Shown here in pieces: positions 7,197-15,233 of a DNA stretch of 64,000 nt; positions within the stretch are counted from its first letter, which is position 1, and each line of letters starts with the position of its first letter. A program made the translations under genes and the position numbers. The stretch is from positions 1-64,000 of the forward strand of contig JAFYWF010000006.1 in assembly GCA_017558145.1 (NCBI GenBank), given 5' to 3'. This stretch comes from Lachnospiraceae bacterium. Its GTDB lineage: Bacteria; Bacillota; Clostridia; Lachnospirales; Lachnospiraceae. Below the pieces are notes generated by a model. The model was given only the letters and a program-made list of their open reading frames with translations, was not told the DNA's origin and did not search any database.

Positions 7197-8285
7197 ATGA
7201 ATTACGAAACATTTAAGGATGAATTAGTGGAAGAAGTCAAAGCAGCATTATATGAAAGAGACATTGCTGCAGAAATTAGTACAACAGTAGTTGAAAAGAT
7301 GAATCAAACCTATGATTCCTTGGCAGTAACACCAGAGGGAAGCAATATTGGTATGAACATGAATATGCAGATATTCTATGATTCCTATGAAAGAGGAGTA
7401 GAATTTGAGGAAATTGTAGAACGAGTAACAGATGAGATTGAAAAGCATCTTCCAACAATGCCAATGGTAGATGTAGAACAGCTTACAAATTATGAAAAAA
7501 TGAAAGAGCGAATTTCCATGGAAGTGGTTGGCTATGAGAGAAACGCAGAGATGCTTTCTAAAGTACCACATGAAAGAATGGAAGACATGGCAGTAATTTA
7601 TCGTTTTGAATTGAATTTAGAGAACGAGAGTAGATCTACCATCTTAATAACACATAGTTTATTAGAAAAGATGGGAGTTACTTATGAACAGCTTCGTGAA
7701 GATGCTGTGAAAAATGCACCTGAACTTAGACCGGCAGTAATTAAAGGAATGAGTGAAGTGATTTTAGAGATGATGGGGGAAGAAGCCATAGAAGAGTATG
7801 GAGTAGAACCATTTATTTCTGAAGAAATGATGTATGTAGCTTCGGTACTGGACAAAACTGCAGGAGCAGGTGTTCTCGCTTATGAAACATTCTTTAATCA
7901 GGCAGCTGAAAGATTAGGTGGAGACTTCTTCATCTTACCCTCGAGTATCCACGAGCTTTTGTTAGTACCTGATGATGGTACCAAGAGTTTTCATGAATTG
8001 CAGGCCATGGTAAAAGAAGTGAACGCAACACAGGTATCTCCGGAAGAAAGACTAACAGACAGTGTTTATCATTACGATTGCAAGAATCATGTCTTTGAAC
8101 TTGCAGAAAAGTTTGAATTGAGAAAACATGAAAAAACTACAGAAACCATAGAAAACAAGGAGAAACCAAAAGAAAAGGAATCGATTTTGGTAGATCTAAA
8201 TAAGAAAAAAGAAGAAATTGCAAGAAATCATGCAAAAAATGCTGTAGAAAAGAAAGATAAAGTAAAAGGAGGAGAAGCATTATGA
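7197..8285 (+). CDS. DUF5688 family protein
   Basis: A 362-residue soluble acidic protein of the DUF5688 family, which in Lachnospiraceae is usually encoded on conjugative or integrative elements. The N-terminal MNYETFKDELVEEVKAAL and the central FFILPSSIHELLLVPD segment are characteristic. The C-terminal 60 residues are a Lys/Glu-rich low-complexity tail (KEKPKEKESILVDLNKKKEEIARNHAKN). ATG is behind AAAAGGAGACAAATT. It overlaps the next gene by four bases. Function unknown; membership is from memory of the family. Confidence 0.7.
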   Translation: MNYETFKDELVEEVKAALYERDIAAEISTTVVEKMNQTYDSLAVTPEGSNIGMNMNMQIFYDSYERGVEFEEIVERVTDEIEKHLPTMPMVDVEQLTNYEKMKERISMEVVGYERNAEMLSKVPHERMEDMAVIYRFELNLENESRSTILITHSLLEKMGVTYEQLREDAVKNAPELRPAVIKGMSEVILEMMGEEAIEEYGVEPFISEEMMYVASVLDKTAGAGVLAYETFFNQAAERLGGDFFILPSSIHELLLVPDDGTKSFHELQAMVKEVNATQVSPEERLTDSVYHYDCKNHVFELAEKFELRKHEKTTETIENKEKPKEKESILVDLNKKKEEIARNHAKNAVEKKDKVKGGEAL

Positions 8286-8617
8286 TGGATATTGGTGAAA
8301 AATACATTTATGTTACTGGAGAACAAGAAATCTGGTTAGTGGATGAAAAAGAAGCGACCTATAAAGTTGCGAATTTCGAACATAACTTGGGATTAGTTAC
8401 TCTTGGTAAAAAAGGATATCTTCTACTATATTCTAGAGATCATGCAATTAAGTATGAAGGAGATGAATATTTAGTTGGTGAAATTATCATTTGTAAGGAT
8501 GATGATGGATTTAAGCCATTAAAGCTTTATGAAATCATGGAAGCTATTGATGAGCTTACATCTCGATTAGTAGATGCTTATTTTGACGGAAAACCGGTAC
8601 AGGCTTTTTGGGTGTAA
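8282..8617 (+). CDS. hypothetical protein of conjugative relic operon
   Basis: A 111-residue protein translated from ATGATG overlapping the stop of the DUF5688 gene, hence coupled. It is rich in short beta-strand-like stretches (GLVTLGKKGYLLLYSRDHAIKYEG) with a final acidic helix. No catalytic motif or membrane segment is seen. I do not recognise the family. The position between a DUF5688 gene and a PcfB gene suggests an accessory protein of the ancestral element. Confidence 0.55.
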   Translation: MMDIGEKYIYVTGEQEIWLVDEKEATYKVANFEHNLGLVTLGKKGYLLLYSRDHAIKYEGDEYLVGEIIICKDDDGFKPLKLYEIMEAIDELTSRLVDAYFDGKPVQAFWV

Positions 8618-8656
8618 TCTATTCTGCAGCATCTCATATGCGGAGGGAGGGATAAC

Positions 8657-9130
8657 ATGTATCAAGAAGATGTGGAAAATAAGGCGTGCCAGTTGGCAGT
8701 ACAAACAACAAAGCTTACCCTGAAAGAAGTTGTAAAAGCTTTAGAAATGTATGTACGACATGTACAAAATAATAAAGTGTCTAAGCAAAGTGGACCTAAG
8801 GGAAAGCAGACCGTTAAGCAATTGATTGGACAGGGGCAAGGCGTAAGCAGTATTCCTGTTGCAGAAACCGGTTTGAAGGATTTTCAGCGTGTAGCAAGAA
8901 AATATGGAGTAGATTTTGCTGTTGTAAAAGATAAGAGTACGATACCAACCAGGTATACAATTTTCTTTAAGGCCAAGGATACCGATGCTATTACAGAGGT
9001 AATCAAGGATTATTCAGCAAAACAGCTTCAAAATGAGAAAAAGAAAAGTGTACGCGAAGTGTTACGTAAATTTAAAGAAAAGGTAGCATCTACACCGAAG
9101 AAAGAAAAGAAAAAAGAAATTGTACGATAA
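8657..9130 (+). CDS. PcfB-like protein (DUF3801)
   Basis: A 157-residue basic protein resembling PcfB/DUF3801. In conjugative elements this family is encoded next to the VirD4-type coupling ATPase and helps the relaxosome. Seen: the N-terminus EDVENKACQLAVQTTKLT, a central GQGQGVSSIPVAETGLKDFQRVARKYGVDFAVVKDK segment and a Lys-rich tail. The ribosome site is GGAGGGAGG. The coupling protein that normally follows is absent and a small membrane protein comes next, which argues that this is a relic. Confidence 0.75.
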   Translation: MYQEDVENKACQLAVQTTKLTLKEVVKALEMYVRHVQNNKVSKQSGPKGKQTVKQLIGQGQGVSSIPVAETGLKDFQRVARKYGVDFAVVKDKSTIPTRYTIFFKAKDTDAITEVIKDYSAKQLQNEKKKSVREVLRKFKEKVASTPKKEKKKEIVR

Positions 9131-9140
9131 GGAGGCAATT

Positions 9141-9446
9141 ATGAAACAAAAATTCAATAAAGATGAGATGATTGTAAAGATCAAAGAATCGAAAGCGACA
9201 ATTCCTGTCTTAGTGATTATGGGATTGTTGCTTTTTTTAGCCCTCATATTAGGCGTATGTTCTATTGTGGGAAAAAGAGATATTATGAAAACAGTAGAAT
9301 CTGCAAGTGATGTTCAAAAAAGGGACATGATGACAGAGATGGAAAATGTTATGGAATATCTTTCAACATTAGATGAGACTGTATTGTCGAATCAAAATGC
9401 TTTAGATACCGTGGCAGATTTAATGACCATATTGGTGACAAGATGA
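9141..9446 (+). CDS. small single-pass membrane protein
   Basis: A 101-residue protein with one membrane helix (about residues 21-43, IPVLVIMGLLLFLALILGVCSIV). The C-terminal half is predicted helical and probably a coiled coil (KTVESASDVQKRDMMTEMENVMEYL). ATG at 9141 is chosen because AAGGAGGCAATT precedes it; seven extra in-frame codons upstream overlap the PcfB gene. Its stop overlaps the next start (ATGA). Unknown function. Confidence 0.6.
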   Translation: MKQKFNKDEMIVKIKESKATIPVLVIMGLLLFLALILGVCSIVGKRDIMKTVESASDVQKRDMMTEMENVMEYLSTLDETVLSNQNALDTVADLMTILVTR

Positions 9447-9994
9447 ATTCGAATGTAAAGAATGCTTTGAATGAAGCGGAAATGTATGATAAAAAATGCC
9501 TTTTGGCGGACTTTTTAAATAGATATTATATATATGAGATTGAAGAATCTGAACTTTCATTTTGGGAAGAAGAAATATTTATTCCTTTGGAAGAAAGAAA
9601 GTCAGGTGTATTCGAAGCACTGGAGTATTTAGTGCCGAGAGAAAGAAATATTAATAACGAATCTGCGATAACAGCTCTCGAACTGGCGGTAGGTCATATT
9701 GATTACTATATGGCAGAATATTTAATTGCACATGGAGCAAATCCTAATTTTTGGGAGGAAAGAGAGGAAGAACTAAAAGAACCAGGACCACACAATAATT
9801 GGTATTTGGAAGATTTGGATGTTGCAGTTATTAATGATTTGGAAATTGAGCATGAAGTGGTTTATGAACACGTATTGAAGCTGATAAAATTGTTAACAGA
9901 AGCTGGTGAATTAGAATCTTTTAGTGGATTATGTCTTGCGTATGATTCAGAAACTGGAGAGATAGAATTACATAAATTAAGAATGAAATATTAG
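9443..9994 (+). CDS. ankyrin-repeat-like protein
   Basis: A 183-residue soluble protein. ITALELAVGHIDYYMAEYLIAHGANPN matches an ankyrin repeat (T-ALx-A...LL--GANPN), with acidic sequence before and after and a possible second degenerate repeat near 135-150. It overlaps the preceding stop by four bases. Standalone ankyrin-like proteins of this size often occur among toxin-immunity or accessory genes, but nothing nearby fixes a partner. Confidence 0.5.
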   Translation: MNSNVKNALNEAEMYDKKCLLADFLNRYYIYEIEESELSFWEEEIFIPLEERKSGVFEALEYLVPRERNINNESAITALELAVGHIDYYMAEYLIAHGANPNFWEEREEELKEPGPHNNWYLEDLDVAVINDLEIEHEVVYEHVLKLIKLLTEAGELESFSGLCLAYDSETGEIELHKLRMKY

Positions 9995-10014
9995 ATATTG
10001 AGAAGGACAGTCAA

Positions 10015-10602
10015 ATGGAACAAAGTTTTTTGGATGAAGGAATATTTGCAGAGAATGATAATTTTATACTCAGCAAATATAAAGATTCAGAACAAGAATT
10101 ATTTTATAAAGCATGGAATGAGACGTTTGAAAATTCGCCTGTGTTAACGGATATAAATTTTAAAGAAAAATCTTGGGAAGATGTATTAACAGGTAAGAGT
10201 AAACTTCAACTTAAGATTATAGATACAATTTCACAAGAATATATTGGTGAGGTTGTACTTCTAAACATTGATTCAGAAATGCCTGAGTTTGGCATCCAAT
10301 TGCTTAGAAAATATCAGGGAAAAGGTATAGGAACAATGATAACGAAGTTGTTCTTGGATAAATTAAAATCAGTTACTCAAGTAAAAGAAATTTTGATAAG
10401 AATTCGCTCCAATAATGAGATTAGTAAAAAAATGTTTGAAAAATTTGGAATAGTTAAAATTGGAGAAGAAGGAAAAAAATGCGCTGAGTTAATGGCTTCA
10501 TTGTTAGATGATATTGGAAAAGATAAATTTGAGAATATTGTTGGAAAAAGTTTTGCTAGTACTCAGGTTTATACAATATGTTATAAGTTGCCATTAGAAT
10601 AA
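10015..10602 (+). CDS. GNAT family N-acetyltransferase
   Basis: A 195-residue acetyltransferase. Strand-turn EFGIQLLRKYQGKGIGTMI is the acetyl-CoA pyrophosphate motif (Q/RxxGxG/A). The preceding YIGEVVLLNID and following VKEILIRIRSNNEISKKMFEKFGI complete the GNAT fold in the usual order. The ribosome site GAGAAGGAC is modest. The substrate is unknown. It follows the ankyrin gene by 20 bases and is probably the last gene of this transcript. Confidence 0.75.
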   Translation: MEQSFLDEGIFAENDNFILSKYKDSEQELFYKAWNETFENSPVLTDINFKEKSWEDVLTGKSKLQLKIIDTISQEYIGEVVLLNIDSEMPEFGIQLLRKYQGKGIGTMITKLFLDKLKSVTQVKEILIRIRSNNEISKKMFEKFGIVKIGEEGKKCAELMASLLDDIGKDKFENIVGKSFASTQVYTICYKLPLE

Positions 10603-10677
10603 GGAAAAATCAAAACATTTACGATATGTAAGAATACGAAAGTTAAAGATACATAAAGAAATATGCAGCTTTCAAAA

Positions 10678-10707
10678 AGAAAGTAACGGTGTTGTGCATT
10701 ACTTTCG
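10678..10707 (+). terminator. hairpin, weak terminator candidate
   Basis: GAAAGTA...TACTTTC stem with a 15-base loop, followed by GTATTTG. It lies between the GNAT gene and the Lrp-type regulator. The T-run is poor. Confidence 0.35.
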
Positions 10708-10768
10708 TATTTGCTAAGATAATCATACAGAGTCGACGCTGTAAGAAGTATAACAAGGAGGAACTACC

Positions 10769-11275
10769 GTGAATAGTGAAGGGTTAGATGCATTAGATAA
10801 GAAGATTTTAGAAGTGATTAAAGATAATGCCAGACTTAGTTATTCTGATATAGGAGCACAGGTAGGACTTTCCAGAGTTGCAGTGAAAAACAGAATGGAT
10901 ATATTGGAGAAAAATGGCATTATAAAGGGATATCAGACTGTTGTTGAAAACACGAATTTACCTACAGGGACAAGCTTTGTTCTCGATGTAGAAACAACTG
11001 CTGAATCGGTGTCTTATGTGCTTGAAGTATTATGTAATGATCCATATATCCGTCAGGTTTACAGTACTACCGGGAACTGTAGATTTCATTGTCGTGGTAA
11101 TGCGCCTAATAATACAACACTTAGTTCCCATGTACATTATCTGTATAATCATACAAAAGGTATTAGACGTTTGGAATGCCAGATTATTATGTCTACGTAC
11201 ATGGATATAGATGGAGGCGTCGAATATGTACGAGATCAGGAAGCTGAACATTTGGAAGAAAAAGGGGAACCATAG
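10769..11275 (+). CDS. Lrp/AsnC family transcriptional regulator
   Basis: A 168-residue regulator: N-terminal winged helix (LDALDKKILEVIKDNARLSYSDIGAQVGLSRVAV, about 6-40) and a C-terminal half of reduced similarity to the RAM ligand-binding domain. GTG start at 10769 behind AAGGAGGAACTACC. In the family it binds amino acids and controls metabolism. Here it heads the ADP-ribose-themed gene cluster, so it may control that cluster; this is inference from position only. Confidence 0.75.
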   Translation: MNSEGLDALDKKILEVIKDNARLSYSDIGAQVGLSRVAVKNRMDILEKNGIIKGYQTVVENTNLPTGTSFVLDVETTAESVSYVLEVLCNDPYIRQVYSTTGNCRFHCRGNAPNNTTLSSHVHYLYNHTKGIRRLECQIIMSTYMDIDGGVEYVRDQEAEHLEEKGEP

Positions 11276-11336
11276 TTTTACTTGTGAAAAAATTATGATA
11301 GATGACGCTTCAAGTAGGAAGGAGTCATTTTTATCA

Positions 11337-11711
11337 ATGAAATGTAAAGAAATATTTTTAGAAATTATGGAATTAGTGCCAGAAGCTAATATTGCAGAAA
11401 TCAAACTTAGAAGAGGAGGAAAGTTTCGATTTCCCATATATGTAAGTGAAAAGCTAAATAGCACTGAGATAGATGCATTGGACCTTTCGGTGCGTGCGAA
11501 TCATTGTCTACATAGAGCTGGATTTGCTACCGTAGGAGATTTGGTGGCTAATATCAATGGTAGCGAGGACTTGAACGAGATTCGAAACTGCGGAGCCAAA
11601 ACAGTAGATGAGATTATGGAGCAATTATTTTGTTACCAGTATTCGCAGATAAAAGAGGAGAAGAAAGTCAAGTATATTCGTAGGATTCAGGAATTAAATC
11701 GAGAATTCTGA
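11337..11711 (+). CDS. RNA polymerase alpha-CTD-like HhH protein
   Basis: The C-terminal 60 residues, DLSVRANHCLHRAGFATVGDL...LNEIRNCGAKTVDEI, are a clear helix-hairpin-helix domain of the RNA polymerase alpha-CTD type, which contacts DNA and activators. The rest of the alpha subunit is absent. The N-terminal part is unfamiliar. ATG at 11337 (about 124 codons) is preferred because of AAGGAG 12 bases upstream; a longer frame overlaps the preceding gene. Such standalone alpha-CTD proteins occur on mobile elements and could alter promoter choice. Confidence 0.6.
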   Translation: MKCKEIFLEIMELVPEANIAEIKLRRGGKFRFPIYVSEKLNSTEIDALDLSVRANHCLHRAGFATVGDLVANINGSEDLNEIRNCGAKTVDEIMEQLFCYQYSQIKEEKKVKYIRRIQELNREF

Positions 11712-11727
11712 TTTGGGAGATAAGAAA

Positions 11728-12894
11728 ATGCCTTTTAAGATAGTAAGAAACGATTTAACTAAAATGCAGGTAGATGTTATTGTAAATACTGCAAATGAAG
11801 AGCCAATTTATTCCTTTGGAACAGATACGGCAGTGTATAAAGCTGCGGGAGAAGATGAACTTCTGGAAGAAAGAAGAAAAATTGGACATATGGAAGAGGG
11901 CGAAGTTGCTATAACTCCAGGATTTAAACTTCCTGCAAAATATATCATTCATGCAGTGAGTCCATTGTACATAAATGGCTGTTATGGAGAAGAGGAAAAA
12001 TTGCGTTCTTGCTATCGCAAAAGTCTAATGCTTGCCTATGAAAATGGCTGCAAGAGTATTGCTTTTCCATTAATTTCTACAGGAGCTTTTGGGTACCCTA
12101 AAGAAGAAGGCATGGGAATTGCAATCGATGAAATCAGTCGTTTTCTTCTTCATAATAATATGATGGTGTATTTGGTTGTGTTTGATGAAAAAGCAACCAG
12201 ATTAGCAAAACGTTTGCAACCAGAATTGGATGCTTATATTGATGATCACTATGTATCTGAGAAAAAGGTAGAAGAATATCAGATAGGCAACTTTGAAATT
12301 GATAATATCAGTGATAGTGATTTCTTAAGTTTTAATTTCGAAGATTTTGCTTCTGATGTGGAAGAATTAGATGAATTTGATTCGGATTTTGAGGATATAG
12401 ATTATCTGGATAAAGAGTTGGAAGATGTGGTATGTAAACATACTGCTAAAGAAGCTCCAATTGTAGATAAATCGCATGTTTTTGCAGGTTCGGTAGGTAG
12501 CTTTGATTTATTCGAAGTTGATGATAGAGCTTTAAAGGAACGAATGAAACATATGACAGATACCTTTCAGGAATATCTGTTTTATCTGATTGAATTAAAA
12601 GGACTTTCCAATCCGGAAGTATATACAGATGCATTAATCACAAAGCAGACATTTTCTAAGATTAAAAAGAATCCGGACTATCATCCAGACAAAACTACAG
12701 CATTGCGATTGTGTATAGGAGCCAGATTATCTCTAGATGAAACCAAAGACTTATTGGCAAGGGCAGGGTATGCTTTATCTCCATGTGATAAACGAGATAT
12801 CATATTCCAGTTTTATATTGAAAATGAAGTTTATGATATCTATGCCATTGATATTTCATTGGAAAAACATGGATTGCCATGCTTTATAGGATGA
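11728..12894 (+). CDS. macro-domain protein with C-terminal helical/HTH domain
   Basis: The N-terminal macro domain (about residues 1-165) binds ADP-ribose in known families. It shows DVIVNTANEEPIYSFGTDTAVYKAAG in place of the usual NAAN...GGGV loop, then FPLISTGAFGYP. An acidic linker (DFDSDFEDIDYLDKELEDV) follows. The C-terminal domain (about 275-388, TKQTFSKIKKNPDYHPDKTTALRLCIGARLSLDETKDLLARAGYALS) recurs in the protein at 30343. ATG at 11728 is chosen for GGGAGATAAG upstream. It is probably an ADP-ribose reader or eraser working with the vWA and glycohydrolase genes downstream. Confidence 0.75.
   Translation: MPFKIVRNDLTKMQVDVIVNTANEEPIYSFGTDTAVYKAAGEDELLEERRKIGHMEEGEVAITPGFKLPAKYIIHAVSPLYINGCYGEEEKLRSCYRKSLMLAYENGCKSIAFPLISTGAFGYPKEEGMGIAIDEISRFLLHNNMMVYLVVFDEKATRLAKRLQPELDAYIDDHYVSEKKVEEYQIGNFEIDNISDSDFLSFNFEDFASDVEELDEFDSDFEDIDYLDKELEDVVCKHTAKEAPIVDKSHVFAGSVGSFDLFEVDDRALKERMKHMTDTFQEYLFYLIELKGLSNPEVYTDALITKQTFSKIKKNPDYHPDKTTALRLCIGARLSLDETKDLLARAGYALSPCDKRDIIFQFYIENEVYDIYAIDISLEKHGLPCFIG
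12852..12890 (+). repeat. macro-gene 3' end repeat, copy 1
   Basis: 39-base block encoding the last residues (ISLEKHGLPCFIG). 37 of 39 bases recur at 14411-14449 on the far side of the Phd/RhuM insertion. Confidence 0.85.
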
Positions 12895-12960
12895 TGAAAT
12901 AGGTTGAATTTATCCTAGAAAAAGTAGTATGCTAAATATATAAGATTTCGGAGGTATTAT

Positions 12961-13203
12961 ATGATAGTAGATACAAATACAATGGTTTCAATTACGGAAG
13001 CAAATCAAAACTTTTCAAAAGTTGCAAGATTAGTAGATGAGCTTGGCTCAGTTGTTATACTTAAGAATAATGCGCCAAGATATTTGGTGATTGATTTTAG
13101 TAAAGCGGATGAAAGTGTAGTAGCTAATGATGAAGAAGTGCTTGAAATTTCAAAGAGACTACTTGCACAGAATAAAGAAGCTTATGAGGTGCTCGCTAAA
13201 TGA
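12961..13203 (+). CDS. Phd/YefM family antitoxin (orphan)
   Basis: An 80-residue antitoxin of the Phd/YefM fold: MVSITEANQNFSKVARLVDELGSVVILKNNAPRYLVIDF is the conserved DNA-binding half, and the acidic C-terminal half would wrap the toxin. ATG behind CGGAGGTATTAT. In related loci the stop overlaps a Doc (death-on-curing) toxin start. Here the overlapping ATG is present, but the toxin frame ends after 12 codons, so the antitoxin has no visible toxin. Confidence 0.8.
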   Translation: MIVDTNTMVSITEANQNFSKVARLVDELGSVVILKNNAPRYLVIDFSKADESVVANDEEVLEISKRLLAQNKEAYEVLAK

Positions 13204-13238
13204 AAAGATTGACCAAGGGTTTGCAGATATATCTGTAG
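13200..13238 (+). pseudogene. Doc-like toxin stump
   Basis: ATG overlapping the antitoxin stop starts MKRLTKGLQIYL and then TAG. MKRLTK is a usual beginning of Doc/Fic-type toxins paired with this antitoxin. The remaining roughly 120 codons are missing, although 100 bases of unrelated A/T-rich sequence follow. Confidence 0.4.
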
Positions 13239-13345
13239 ATCCTTCTTTATTTGAAGTTCACTTGAGTTATATTGAGTTATATTGAACTATTATCGATAAT
13301 GTGATAATATAACAAAGAACAAATGTTCTAAAAGAGGTGTAAGGT

Positions 13346-14323
13346 ATGGATTCAGAATTAATTTTATATACAACCGAAGATGGTGTTACAAAGGTTGATG
13401 TTACATTTGTAGATGAAACGGTTTGGTTGACGCAGGAGCAAATGTCAGATTTGTTTCAAAAATCCAAATCTACAATTAACGAACATATCAAAAATATATA
13501 TTCAGATGGTGAACTTAATGAGAACAGTACTATGAGAAAATTCGGAAATTCCGAATTTTCTACAAAACCTACAAATTACTATAATTTGGATATGATAATT
13601 TCAGTGGGATATCGTGTTAGATCACAACGAGGAGTGCAATTTCGAATATGGGCATCTAAAATTCTAAAGGAATATATGCGAAAAGGCTTTGTCATGGATG
13701 ATAATCGATTAAAAGAACTAGGTGGCGGCGGATACTTTAAAGAGTTACTTGAACGTATCAGAGATATTCGTGCATCTGAAAAGGTTTTTTATCGTCAGGT
13801 TTTGGAAATCTATGCAACTAGTATTGATTATAATCCTAGGGCAGAGGAATCAATTCGATTTTTTAAAAAGGTACAGAATAAAATTCACTATGCCGTATCA
13901 GGTGAAACAGCAGCAGAGGTTATTTATCATAGAGTTGATGCTGAAAAAGAATTTATGGGGTTAATGAATTTTACAGGAGAACATCCAACTTTAAAAGAAG
14001 CTAAGGTTGCAAAAAATTATCTCAATGAGAAGGAATTGCGCGCAATGGGACAACTTGTTTCCGGTTATTTGGATTTTGCTGAGAGACAGGCTGAACGTGA
14101 AATAGCAATGACTATGGAAGATTGGGCAAAGCACCTTGATAGAATATTAGTTTCTACGGGAGAGCAATTGTTAGAAGGAAATGGTTCAATATCACATATA
14201 CAAGCTATGAACAAAGCAGAAACAGAGTATAAAAAGTATAAGCAAAAGACTATCAGTTCTGTTGAGAGAGAATACTTGGATGCAATTAAGCAAATACAAA
14301 AAGATGCAAAGAATGAAATTTGA
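13346..14323 (+). CDS. RhuM family protein
   Basis: A 325-residue member of the RhuM (virulence protein) family: LILYTTEDGVTKVDVTFVDETVWLTQEQMSDLFQKSKSTINEHIKNIY is the conserved winged-helix-like start. YYNLDMIISVGYRVRSQRGVQFRIWASKILKEYMRKGF is the BRO/Bet-like middle found in the family, and a helical C-terminal half follows. ATG behind AAAGAGGTGTAAGGT. RhuM genes are frequent in defence and mobile islands and sometimes resemble Fic-associated partners. Molecular function is not established. Confidence 0.8.
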   Translation: MDSELILYTTEDGVTKVDVTFVDETVWLTQEQMSDLFQKSKSTINEHIKNIYSDGELNENSTMRKFGNSEFSTKPTNYYNLDMIISVGYRVRSQRGVQFRIWASKILKEYMRKGFVMDDNRLKELGGGGYFKELLERIRDIRASEKVFYRQVLEIYATSIDYNPRAEESIRFFKKVQNKIHYAVSGETAAEVIYHRVDAEKEFMGLMNFTGEHPTLKEAKVAKNYLNEKELRAMGQLVSGYLDFAERQAEREIAMTMEDWAKHLDRILVSTGEQLLEGNGSISHIQAMNKAETEYKKYKQKTISSVEREYLDAIKQIQKDAKNEI

Positions 14324-14341
14324 AGTTGGTGGCGATAAATG

Positions 14342-14389
14342 AATGGGGATTTGCGTGTAAAATGAGTTTTCGCAAATGGGGATTTGCGT
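14342..14389 (+). repeat. 15-bp tandem-like direct repeat
   Basis: AATGGGGATTTGCGT at 14342-14356 and again at 14375-14389, just after the RhuM stop and before the second macro-gene tail. Possibly the junction of the inserted segment. Confidence 0.55.
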
Positions 14390-14410
14390 CATGCTATGCA
14401 GAAGGTATAG

Positions 14411-14449
14411 TATTTCATTAGAAAAACATGGATTGCCATGCTTTATTGG
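14411..14449 (+). repeat. macro-gene 3' end repeat, copy 2
   Basis: Second copy of the macro-gene tail. In the matching frame it reads YSISLEKHGLPCFIG followed by TAA, and it is followed directly by an intrinsic terminator. Confidence 0.85.
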
Positions 14450-14457
14450 GTAAGAGA

Positions 14458-14492
14458 AAATCAGGTCGCCTTTGGGTTGACCTGATTTTTTT
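14458..14492 (+). terminator. intrinsic terminator
   Basis: AAATCAGGTC/GACCTGATTT stem with T7 run. Probably the original terminator of the macro gene, now 1.6 kb downstream of its stop. Confidence 0.8.
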
Positions 14493-14553
14493 ACCTTTGT
14501 GATATAGTTACCTCAGAAACAAGAAAACATGCAAATAACGGAGGTAACTAGTT

Positions 14554-15222
14554 ATGAGAAAAGGATTAACAGAAATTGTATTTATTTTAGACAGAAGTGG
14601 TTCTATGAGTGGATTAGAATCTGATACCATTGGAGGATTTAATTCTCTAATTGCAAAGCAAAAGAAGGAAGAAGGAGAAACCTATATTTCTACGGTTCTT
14701 TTTGATGATGTAACAGAAGTACTTCATGATAGAAGAAGTTTAGAGCAGATTAAGCCACTGACAGAAGAGGATTATTATGTAGGAGGATGTACCGCATTAT
14801 TAGATGCAGTAGGTGGAGCGATTCATCATATAGGCAATGTTCATAAGTATGCCAGAGACGAAGATAGACCGGAAAAAACATTGTTTATCATTACTACAGA
14901 TGGTCAGGAAAATTCCAGTAAGCACTATTCTTACAAACAAGTAAAACATATGGTGGAACGTCAGAAAGAACGATATGGATGGGAGTTTTTATTTTTAGGA
15001 GCAAATATTGATGCGGTGGCGGAAGCAGAACGATTTGGCATCCGTAGAGATAGAGCTGTAAATTATCATGCAGACTGTGCGGGAACGGCCGTAAATTATA
15101 AAGCACTCAGCAAAGCTGTTAGTAAGGTTAGAAGTTGTGCAAGTTTGCAATATATGGATGATGCTTTGGCTGATTGGGATGAAGATATTTGCGAAGATTA
15201 CGAAAGTAGAGAAAGAATGTAG
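14554..15222 (+). CDS. von Willebrand factor A domain protein
   Basis: A 222-residue soluble vWA protein. The MIDAS metal site is DRSGSMSG near the N-terminus, with a conserved T (CTALLDAVGGAI) and FIITTDGQENSS as the third MIDAS loop. No signal peptide or membrane segment, so cytoplasmic; it resembles TerY/tellurium-type or phage-island vWA proteins. ATG behind CGGAGGTAACTAG. Its stop abuts the glycohydrolase gene, so the two are almost certainly co-translated and may form a complex. Confidence 0.8.
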   Translation: MRKGLTEIVFILDRSGSMSGLESDTIGGFNSLIAKQKKEEGETYISTVLFDDVTEVLHDRRSLEQIKPLTEEDYYVGGCTALLDAVGGAIHHIGNVHKYARDEDRPEKTLFIITTDGQENSSKHYSYKQVKHMVERQKERYGWEFLFLGANIDAVAEAERFGIRRDRAVNYHADCAGTAVNYKALSKAVSKVRSCASLQYMDDALADWDEDICEDYESRERM

Positions 15223-15233
15223 TGGGGAAGAGT

